Positions 6,471-12,767 of a stretch of 16,364 nt of DNA are shown piece after piece; the stretch's first letter is position 1, and each line of letters starts with the position of its first letter. Under the pieces are notes generated by a model. The model worked only from the letters and a program-made list of their open reading frames with translations. It did not search any database and was not told the origin of the DNA. Location: positions 1 through 16,364 of the forward strand of contig JASLDZ010000081.1 of the NCBI GenBank assembly GCA_030151985.1, read 5' to 3'. The stretch is from Caulobacteraceae bacterium (lineage in GTDB: Bacteria > Pseudomonadota > Alphaproteobacteria > Caulobacterales > Caulobacteraceae). Position numbers and translations under genes: made by a program.

Positions 6471-7736
6471 ATGACCGCCGCCCGTTCCGCCCCGCGCATC
6501 ATTCCCCCGCACTGGGCGCGCGAGCCCGAGCCGCGGCCCCTGCCCTACGGCCGCCAGCTGATCGAGGACGACGACGTCGCCGCGGTGGTGGAGGCGCTGC
6601 GGGGCGAGCTCCTGGTGCAGGGCGCCCGCGCCGAGGCGTTCGAGCGGGCGCTCGCGGCCAAGGTCGGGTCGGCCCAGGCGGTGACCTGCTCCAGCGGCAC
6701 CGCCGCCCTGCACCTGGCGCTCGCGGCGCTCGACGTGGGGCCGGGCGAGGCCTGCGTGGTCCCGGCCGTGACCTTCCTCTCGACCGCGACGGCCGCGCTG
6801 CTCTGCGGCGCACAGGTGGTGTTCGCCGACGTCGACCCCGCGACCGGCCTCATGACGGCCGAGACCCTGGCCGAGGCGCTCGACCGCGCCGGTCCTGCCG
6901 CCAAGGTCGCGCTGCCCGTCCACCTGGGCGGGCGCATGTGCGACATGTCGGCGTTGGCGCACGTGGCCGAGGCGCGGGGCGTGACCCTGATCGAGGACGC
7001 CTGCCACGCCCTGGGTTCGGCGCGCGAGGGCGTGGGCCGCGCGGGCGGATCGCGCTTCAGCGCGGCCTCGGTGTTCTCCTTCCACCCGGTGAAGACGATC
7101 GCCTGCGGGGAAGGGGGCGCGGCCACCACCAACGACCCGGCGCTGGCCGACCGGATGCGCCGCCTGCGCAACCACGGCGTCACCCGCGACCCCGCGCTCA
7201 TGGTGGACGCCGAGCTCTCCCTCGACGGCGCGGGCGCCGCCAACCCTTGGAGCTACGAGCAGACGGAGCTCGGCTTCAACTACCGCATGACCGAGATGGA
7301 GGCGGCGCTCGGCCTCTCCCAGCTGGGCAAGCTCGACCGCTTCCAGGCGCGCCGCCTGTCGCTGGCCCGCGCCTACGACGCGCTCCTGGCGCCGCTCTCG
7401 CCCCTGGTGCGGCCGGTCTCGGCGGAGGCGGACGAGACGCCCTGCCCTCATCTCTACAGCGTGGCGATCGACTTCCCGAGGCTCGGCGTGTCGCGCGCGA
7501 CGCTGATGCGCGACCTGGCGGCGCGGGGGGTCGGCACGCAGGTGCACTACATCCCCGTCTACCGGCAGCCGGCCTTCGTCGCCCGCTACGGGCCGCAGCG
7601 GCTGGAGGGGGCGGAGGCCTACTACGCGGCCAACCTCGCCCTGCCGCTGTTCCCGGCCATGGATGAGGCGGACGTGCAGCGGGTCGCGCTGGAGCTGGCG
7701 CGCGCCCTCAGCCTGACGCGGTCGGCCGCCGCCTGA
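6471..7736 (+). CDS. pseC: PseC-type sugar-nucleotide aminotransferase (DegT/DnrJ/EryC1/StrS)
   Basis: PseC is a PLP enzyme that aminates C4 of a UDP-4-keto-6-deoxy-L-AltNAc intermediate on the way to pseudaminic acid, the sugar that decorates flagellins. The 421-residue protein has the PseC-like opening LPYGRQLIEDDDVAAVVEAL (24-43), VTCSSGTAALHLAL (71-84), IEDACHALGS (174-183, Asp176), the internal aldimine lysine in VFSFHPVKTIACGEGGA (201-217, Lys208), RNHGVTRD (233-240) and the C-terminal VHYIPVYRQPA (358-368). FlmB of Caulobacter belongs to this group. An FlmB-like or related DegT enzyme is the main alternative. ATG 6471 lacks a good ribosome site; the 31-codon extension to 6378 is unlike the family. 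No other pse gene is visible in the window. Its last 29 bp overlap the convergent glycosyltransferase. Confidence 0.85.
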   Translation: MTAARSAPRIIPPHWAREPEPRPLPYGRQLIEDDDVAAVVEALRGELLVQGARAEAFERALAAKVGSAQAVTCSSGTAALHLALAALDVGPGEACVVPAVTFLSTATAALLCGAQVVFADVDPATGLMTAETLAEALDRAGPAAKVALPVHLGGRMCDMSALAHVAEARGVTLIEDACHALGSAREGVGRAGGSRFSAASVFSFHPVKTIACGEGGAATTNDPALADRMRRLRNHGVTRDPALMVDAELSLDGAGAANPWSYEQTELGFNYRMTEMEAALGLSQLGKLDRFQARRLSLARAYDALLAPLSPLVRPVSAEADETPCPHLYSVAIDFPRLGVSRATLMRDLAARGVGTQVHYIPVYRQPAFVARYGPQRLEGAEAYYAANLALPLFPAMDEADVQRVALELARALSLTRSAAA

Positions 7737-9942
7737 ACGGCGCGACCGCCGCGCGCGCGCCCCTCACCACCGCGCGCAGCAGCGGAAAGGCGCCCGGCAG
7801 GGCGAGCAGCGCCTCGGTCACGGCGCCGACCCGGCGCGCCACGGCGTCGGCGACGAAGGCCTGGGGGGTGGCCGGGGCGGTCGGCGGCGGCGAAGTCGAC
7901 GGCCGGTGGCGGATGCGCCGAACGATCCGCCCATAGTCCGCCCGCGCGATCGCCCGCTCCAGCGCCTCGCCGATATCCTCGGCGGCGCGGGCGGCGTCCC
8001 CCGGTCGGCCCCGGGAGGCGCCGGCGTCGGTCCAGACGGGAGGCGGCGACAACGCCGCGACAAGGTCGGCGGTGGTGAGGGCGACGTGCAGGTTCGCCTC
8101 GCCCCCCAGAGCCTCGGCGATCTCGTCGAACACCGGCAGCGCCCGGACGACCACCGGCCGGCGGGCCGCGAGCGCGTTCAGCACGGGGATGCCGAAGCCT
8201 TCGTAGTGGCTGGGGAAGACCACCACGGCCGCCCCGGCGTAGAGGGCGCCCATGCGCTCGGGCGCCATCCTCCCCGCGGGAACGCGCACCACCCGGGGCG
8301 AAGCGGGCAGGCCGCGGGGCGCGAAGGCCCCCGCGTCCGCCAGCGCCTCGGCCGCGTCAGCTTCCTCCCCCGCCAGCACGACGATCCGCCATGACGGGTC
8401 GCCGTCGAGCAGCGCCTTCACGGCGCGCGCCACGTCCTTGTGCGCATAGCCGTTGCCGACGACGAACACGTAGCCCGGCTCGGGCAGCCCCTCGCGCGCC
8501 CCGACGGGCAGCCGGTAGTCGGCGAGGTCCAGGGAGTGCAGGCTGCGCACACGCAGCGTGTCCTCGCCGAACGCGAAGCGGCGCTCGAGCTGCCCGGCCG
8601 TGAGCGCGCTGGTGGTCGCGATCAGGTCGGCGTGCTCCAGCGTGAAGCCCCAGAGCCGCTGCAGCTCCGGGTCGGCGAGCTGGGTGCAGTCGAGCGAGAT
8701 GGTGTCGAGCATGAAGACGCCGATGGCGGCGCCCTTCAGCACCAGCCGCTCGATGGCGCCGGGTTCGTAGGGCTGGCCTACACGGAAGATCGCCGCATAG
8801 GACTCGGGGCCGTGCGGGTCGCGCCGCTCCACCCCGTGCCTCTCGAGCCCGTGGAAGGCGTAGGCGTCGGGTGCGCAGAGCACGAAGAGGTTGAAGCGGT
8901 CGCGCCACGCCCGCGCCGCGGCCGCGAGCAGCTGGACTCCCGCCTCGAAGGTCCCGTTGTGCGCGGCGACGAAGCTGGAGAAGTCCAGCGCCACGTCCAG
9001 CCGCCCGTCCGCGTCGGCGATCAGCGCGCCCAGCAGCTGCTCCGCCCGCTGCTCGGGGGAACGGAAGTAGCCCTCGGCCAGCGCCCCGTATTCCGGATAG
9101 CGCCGGTCCAGGATCGCGCGGTTGCGCAGCTCCAGCGCCTCGCCCTCCGTGGCGAACGAGGCGGAGCCCTCGTGCCAGACGAAGGCGCGGTTCGCGAGCA
9201 CGGCGCGGTAGCCGCGGCGGCCCGCGCGCATGGCGAGGTCGTTCTCCTCGTTGTAGCCGCGGCCGTAGATCTCGTCGAAGCCGCCGAACTCGGCCAGCAC
9301 GAACCAGCGCACCAGGACGCAGAAGCCGTTGGCGGTGGGCGCGTAGCTGTAGCGCGGCAACCGATCCGCGACCGCCGCCCAGGCCCGGCGCGCGGGCTCG
9401 GGCGGCAGATGACGGAAGCGCTCCTGGAAGGGCAGGGTCGCCAGCGTCGCGTTGTTCGACCGCGGATTCACGAAGCCGATCATCGGGTCTTCGCGCGCGA
9501 CGGCCGCCATCTCCGTCAGGGCGCCCGGCGTGAGCACGGCGTCGGAGTTCAGGAGCACCACGTCGAAGCCGCGCGCCGCCGCCTCGTCGAAGGCGCGGTT
9601 GGCCGTGCGCACGAAGCCCAGGTTCAGCGGGTTCGCCTCCACCCGGCAAGGCAGGGCGGCCCGCAGGCGCGCGGCCAGCCCCGTCAGCGTTTCGGCGAGG
9701 TCCGGATCCTCGGGCGAGTCGTCGTAGAGCACGACCTCGCCCCTCAGCGCGGCGATCTCGGCGGCGCAGGCCAGCAGGGACTCGGCCACCCGCACCGCCA
9801 GGTCGGGACGGCGGTAGAGGGGGACGGCGATCAGCAGCGGCCGGGCGCACACCCGCGCCTCGAACCGCGACGCCGGCGCGGCGGCCGGCGGAGCGGAGGG
9901 CGCGGCCTCGACGAAGGCCCGGATGGGGCCGGGATCGTTCAC
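7708..9942 (-). CDS. Two-domain glycosyltransferase (GT2 + GT4-like)
   Basis: The 744-residue protein fuses two glycosyltransferases. Residues about 35-260 are a GT-A (GT2) domain: LLIAVPLYRRPDL (36-48), VVLYDDS (70-76), NPLNLGFVRTAN (104-115), LLNSDAVLTPG (130-140, NSD replacing DXD) and YNEENDLAMRAGRRGY (230-245). Residues about 315-670 look like a GT-B (GT4) enzyme: DFSSFVAAHNGTFEAG (320-335), VVGNGYAHKD (494-503) and VVFPSHYEGFGIPVLNALA (574-592). The second glutamate of the usual EX7E motif is Asn589. A basic Ala-rich tail follows. Such proteins build surface polysaccharide or glycan chains; donor and acceptor cannot be read from sequence. The start is uncertain. GTG 9942 is the first plausible in-frame start after the upstream gene ends and overlaps the TGA of an 11-codon ORF. 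The frame stays open to 10233, but that would overlap the acyl-CoA dehydrogenase gene. Confidence 0.85.
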   Translation of the reverse strand: MNDPGPIRAFVEAAPSAPPAAAPASRFEARVCARPLLIAVPLYRRPDLAVRVAESLLACAAEIAALRGEVVLYDDSPEDPDLAETLTGLAARLRAALPCRVEANPLNLGFVRTANRAFDEAAARGFDVVLLNSDAVLTPGALTEMAAVAREDPMIGFVNPRSNNATLATLPFQERFRHLPPEPARRAWAAVADRLPRYSYAPTANGFCVLVRWFVLAEFGGFDEIYGRGYNEENDLAMRAGRRGYRAVLANRAFVWHEGSASFATEGEALELRNRAILDRRYPEYGALAEGYFRSPEQRAEQLLGALIADADGRLDVALDFSSFVAAHNGTFEAGVQLLAAAARAWRDRFNLFVLCAPDAYAFHGLERHGVERRDPHGPESYAAIFRVGQPYEPGAIERLVLKGAAIGVFMLDTISLDCTQLADPELQRLWGFTLEHADLIATTSALTAGQLERRFAFGEDTLRVRSLHSLDLADYRLPVGAREGLPEPGYVFVVGNGYAHKDVARAVKALLDGDPSWRIVVLAGEEADAAEALADAGAFAPRGLPASPRVVRVPAGRMAPERMGALYAGAAVVVFPSHYEGFGIPVLNALAARRPVVVRALPVFDEIAEALGGEANLHVALTTADLVAALSPPPVWTDAGASRGRPGDAARAAEDIGEALERAIARADYGRIVRRIRHRPSTSPPPTAPATPQAFVADAVARRVGAVTEALLALPGAFPLLRAVVRGARAAVAPFRRRPTASG

Positions 9943-9974
9943 AGGCCCGCCGGCTGCGAGGCCGGGCGCTTCAT
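9939..9974 (-). other. Possible 11-codon leader ORF before the glycosyltransferase
   Basis: Between the acyl-CoA dehydrogenase stop and the glycosyltransferase GTG lies ATG-AAG-..., encoding MKRPASQPAGL, with a GGAG site 5 bases before it. Its TGA overlaps the GTG as GTGA. The glycosyltransferase itself lacks a good Shine-Dalgarno, so ribosomes loaded on this short frame could restart on the GTG. It may equally be chance. No peptide function is claimed. Confidence 0.35.
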
Positions 9975-10006
9975 ACGGCTCCGGTTCCCGCGTGCGGCCG
10001 GGCGTG

Positions 10007-11293
10007 TCAACCCGCCGCCGCCTTGCGCGGCCCCATGAAGCCGAACAGGAAGGCGGCGACCTTGCGCATCTGGATCTCCTCCGCGCCCTCGGTGATCCGG
10101 TAGCGGCGGTGGTGGCGGTAGATGTGCTCGAACGGGGTGTGGCGGCTGTAGCCGATGCCGCCGTGCACCTGCATCGCCCGGTCGGCCGCCTCGCAGCATA
10201 GGCGGTTCGCCCAGTAGTTGCACATGGAGACACGGTCGGAGAGCTCGCGCTCCACGGCCTTGTGCTCCATCCGGTCCATGCGCCAGGCGGTCTCGCGGAT
10301 CAGGAGGCGCAGCATCTGGGCCTGGGTATGCAGCTCCACCAGCGGCCACTGGATCGCCTGGTTCTCGGCCAGCGGCTTGCCGAACGGCTTGCGCTCGCGG
10401 GCGTAGGCGACGCTCGCCTCGATGCAGAACACCGCCGCGCCGAGCGACGAGGCCGCCTGGCGGATGCGGTTCTGGTGCACGAAGCTCTGGCCCAGCCCCA
10501 GCCCCCGGTCGACCTCGCCCCAGTAGGCGTCCTCCGGGACCCACACGCCGGTCAGGCTCAGCCGCGGATGGTCCGTCGGCATGTTGAAGGTCCAGAGGTA
10601 CTCCTCGATCACCAGCCCCGGCGTGGGGTTGGGCACGACGAAGCAGGTGATCCCCCGCGCGTCGCCGTCCTGCCCGGAGGTGCGGGCGAAGCACATCATG
10701 TGCGTCGCCTTGTGCATGCCGGTGATCCACATCTTGGCGCCGTCGATGCGCCAGCCGGGCTTGCCGTCGCGCTCCTCGCGCACCGCGCGCGTCTCCATGA
10801 AGGTGGCGTCGGAGCCGTGGTTCGGCTCCGTCAGGCCGAAGGCGACGCGCATCGATCCGTCGGTCAGCGCCGCCTCGTCCCGCGCGCGCTGGGCGGACGT
10901 GGCGAAGCTCTTGAACATCAGCACGAACGGGTTGTTGCCGACGATCGAGTGCTCGGTCTGCAGGTCGTTGTGGAGCCCCAGCGGCTTGTTGGCGAGGTGC
11001 TCGCGGATCACCGCCATGGCGAGGTTGGAGCCGCCCTTCCCGCCCATCTCCACAGGCCAGGCGAAGCGCAGGTGCCCGGCGGCGTCGGCCCGGCGGCGGG
11101 CCTCGGCGAGCAGGTCCTCCCATTCCTCGCGAGGCAGCCCCTGGTCGTCCCAGTCGGTGCGGGCGTGCTCGCGGCGGTGGTCGAAGAAGCGCTGGTTGTC
11201 GTCCTGCTCCTGCAGGGGCGCGATCTCGGCTTCGATGAAGGCGTCGAGCTCGGCGAGGTAGGCCGTCAGCTCGGGCGGCAGGTCGAAATCCAT
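10007..11293 (-). CDS. Acyl-CoA dehydrogenase family protein
   Basis: This FAD-dependent enzyme should introduce a 2,3 double bond into an acyl-CoA thioester and pass electrons to ETF. The 428-residue protein shows the FAD/substrate motif FGLTEPNHGSDATFMETRA (152-170), WRIDGAKMWITGMHKATHMM (181-200), the C-terminal arginine region ERKPFGKPLAENQAIQWPL (300-318), VHGGIGYSRHTPFEHIYR (376-393) and ITEGAEEIQMRKV (400-412). Glu402 sits where MCAD has its catalytic base Glu376. ACAD11-type phosphatase-like members, as I recall them, have an Asp-Gly-Pro variant there, so this one looks like a true dehydrogenase. It resembles the long-N-terminus ACADs often found beside APH-fold kinases, such as the one divergent to it here. 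ATG 11293 begins the recognisable protein; the open frame to 11602 lies on the opposite gene. Substrate unknown. Confidence 0.9.
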   Translation of the reverse strand: MDFDLPPELTAYLAELDAFIEAEIAPLQEQDDNQRFFDHRREHARTDWDDQGLPREEWEDLLAEARRRADAAGHLRFAWPVEMGGKGGSNLAMAVIREHLANKPLGLHNDLQTEHSIVGNNPFVLMFKSFATSAQRARDEAALTDGSMRVAFGLTEPNHGSDATFMETRAVREERDGKPGWRIDGAKMWITGMHKATHMMCFARTSGQDGDARGITCFVVPNPTPGLVIEEYLWTFNMPTDHPRLSLTGVWVPEDAYWGEVDRGLGLGQSFVHQNRIRQAASSLGAAVFCIEASVAYARERKPFGKPLAENQAIQWPLVELHTQAQMLRLLIRETAWRMDRMEHKAVERELSDRVSMCNYWANRLCCEAADRAMQVHGGIGYSRHTPFEHIYRHHRRYRITEGAEEIQMRKVAAFLFGFMGPRKAAAG

Positions 11294-11412
11294 GGCGCGC
11301 GTCCTCCGCAGGCAGCCTAGGCGGGCGCCCCTGGGGCAGGTCAATCGTTGAAAGCGGCCGCCGGGAGGGGAAGGATGCCGTCTTCGCAAGCGTGCGGAGG
11401 GAGGGGCGAGAC
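11294..11412. promoter_or_regulatory. Divergent promoter region acyl-CoA dehydrogenase / kinase operon
   Basis: This 119-bp interval serves both directions. A TTGAAA at 11348-11353 with AAGGAT 17 bp later (11371-11376) is a weak plus-strand promoter candidate. It overlaps a short inverted repeat TCAA-TCG-TTGA (11341-11351), which could be a half-hidden operator. A strong GGAGGGAGGGG ribosome site (11396-11406) precedes the kinase ATG. A shared promoter region would let one regulator control both transcripts; no regulator gene is visible nearby. Confidence 0.3.
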
Positions 11413-12411
11413 ATGGCCGACGACGCCTTCCGCGACGCCTTGCACGCGCTCTGCCGCCGGGCGCTGGGCGGGCCCCTGCTGACGGTCGAGCGCCTGTCGG
11501 GTGGGGCCAGCCAGGAGCTGTGGTCGCTTGACGTCGGCGACGCGGCCGCACCCCGCGGCTACGTGCTGCGCCGCTCGCCCGGCGGAGGGCCGGAGCGAGC
11601 ATCCGCCTGCGGCCTCGCGACGGAGGCGGCGGTGATCACGGCGGCCGGGGCGGCGGGCGTGCCGGTGGCCGCGGTCGCACACGTGCTGACGCCGGAGGAC
11701 GGGCTCGGCCCCGGCTTCATCGCCGAGCGGGTGGGCGGCGAGGCGCTGGGCCGGCGCGTCGTGCGCGACGCCATGTTCGCCGACGTGCGCCCGAGGCTGG
11801 CGGCCGAGTGCGGCGCCATCCTCGCCCGAATCCACGCCACGCCGCTGGAGACGCTGCCGCCTCTGGAACGGCGGACGCCCGTTCAGGCGATCGCCGGCCT
11901 GCGCGCGCTCCTCGCCTCGACCGGGCAGGCGCGGCCCGTCGCGGAGCTGGCGCTGCGCTGGCTGGACGACCACGCGCCCGCATCCGCCGCCCTGACGCTG
12001 GCGCACGGCGACTTCCGCACCGGCAACTTCCTGCTGGAGCCCATGGGCGTGCGCGCGGTGCTGGACTGGGAGGGCGTGCACCTGGGCGATCCGATGAGCG
12101 ATCTCGGCTGGCTCTGCGCCCCGGCCTGGCGGTTCGGCGTGCGCGCGCTCCCCGTCGGGGGCTTTGGGACGCGGGGGGACCTGTTCGCGGGCTACGAGCG
12201 GGAGAGCGGGCGGCGCGCGAACCCTGAGGCGGTCCGCTTCTGGGAGGTGTTCGCCATGCTGCGCTGGAGCCTGATCTGCGTCGGCTTCGGCGCGGAGTTC
12301 ACCTCCGGCGCCGATCCCTCTGTGGAACGCGGCGCGATCGGACGTCGGGCGTCGGAGAGCGAGTACGACCTGATGGAGGCGCTCGCGCCCCGCGCCGGCA
12401 TGGCCGCCTGA
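11413..12411 (+). CDS. APH-fold phosphotransferase (LvaA / ACAD10-ACAD11 kinase-domain-like)
   Basis: This 332-residue cytosolic kinase-fold protein has a Gly-rich nucleotide loop (LSGGASQELWSL, 28-39), a likely ATP-binding lysine replacement region YVLRRSPGGGP (50-60, Arg instead of the usual Lys), the catalytic Brenner loop LAHGDFRTGNFLL (196-208; Asp200, Asn205) and the metal-binding DWEGVHLGDPMSDLGWL (218-234; Asp218). This subgroup is not an antibiotic resistance enzyme. Relatives are LvaA of Pseudomonas putida, which phosphorylates 4-hydroxyvaleryl-CoA, and the N-terminal domains of mammalian ACAD10/11. By analogy it may phosphorylate a hydroxyacyl-CoA. ATG 11413 has a strong ribosome site; GTG 11392 in frame is weaker. 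Its TGA overlaps the next start as TGATG. The DUF6285-like partner next to it supports the LvaA-like assignment. Confidence 0.87.
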   Translation: MADDAFRDALHALCRRALGGPLLTVERLSGGASQELWSLDVGDAAAPRGYVLRRSPGGGPERASACGLATEAAVITAAGAAGVPVAAVAHVLTPEDGLGPGFIAERVGGEALGRRVVRDAMFADVRPRLAAECGAILARIHATPLETLPPLERRTPVQAIAGLRALLASTGQARPVAELALRWLDDHAPASAALTLAHGDFRTGNFLLEPMGVRAVLDWEGVHLGDPMSDLGWLCAPAWRFGVRALPVGGFGTRGDLFAGYERESGRRANPEAVRFWEVFAMLRWSLICVGFGAEFTSGADPSVERGAIGRRASESEYDLMEALAPRAGMAA

Positions 12412-12767
12412 TGCAGGACGCCCCCTCCCCCGCCGCGCTGATCGACGCCGCCGCCCGCTTCCTGCGCGAGACCGCTGCGCCAAGCCTAACCGGCCAGGCC
12501 GCCTTCCACGCCCGCGTGGCCGCCGGCGCGCTGGAGATCGCGGCGCGGGAGCTGCGCCTCGGCGCCCCCGCCGAAGAGCTGGCCTCGCTCCGCGCGCTCC
12601 TGGGCGAGGAGGGCGATCTTGCAACCCTGAACCGGCGGCTGGCCGAGCGGATCGCGGCGGGGGAGCTGACGCTGGAGACGCCCGGCCTCACCGATCACCT
12701 GTGGCGCGTGACCCTGGACAAGCTGGCCGTCGACCAGCCCCGCTACGCCGCAAGGAGCGAGCCATGA
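12411..12767 (+). CDS. DUF6285-like small protein (LvaB-like kinase partner)
   Basis: This 118-residue soluble, mostly helical protein has no signal peptide and no catalytic motif I recognise. Its pattern fits the DUF6285 family by memory: AALIDAAARFLRE (8-20), FHARVAAGALEIAAREL (32-48), LATLNRRLAERIAAGEL (70-86), DHLWRVTLDKLAVDQPRY (95-112). Members sit beside APH-fold acyl-CoA kinases, and LvaB of Pseudomonas putida is a small protein of this kind that supports LvaA activity. It overlaps the kinase stop (TGATG) and the next gene (ATGA), so the three are translated as a coupled unit in fixed ratio. I infer that it forms a complex with the upstream kinase; the biochemical role is otherwise open. 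Confidence 0.8.
   Translation: MQDAPSPAALIDAAARFLRETAAPSLTGQAAFHARVAAGALEIAARELRLGAPAEELASLRALLGEEGDLATLNRRLAERIAAGELTLETPGLTDHLWRVTLDKLAVDQPRYAARSEP

Noticed and set aside
2722..6474. 1250-codon open frame on the plus strand opposite thiD, folP and ftsH
   Set aside because: It is antisense to three well-recognised genes. Its product is rich in His, Arg, Gly and Ala without any domain, as expected from GC-rich third positions leaving stop-free antisense frames.
8440..10038. 532-codon open frame on the plus strand opposite the glycosyltransferase
   Set aside because: Composition-driven shadow. No start signal or domain, and the opposite strand has clear GT2 and GT4 motifs.
9943..10233. Upstream extension of the glycosyltransferase to ATG 10233
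   Set aside because: It would overlap the conserved C-terminus of the acyl-CoA dehydrogenase, and the extra residues are Thr/Arg/Ala-rich without similarity to a domain.
11413..12411. Aminoglycoside resistance gene
   Set aside because: The fold is shared, but the neighbours (DUF6285-like, acyl-CoA dehydrogenase, hydratase) and sequence style fit the acyl-CoA kinase subgroup.
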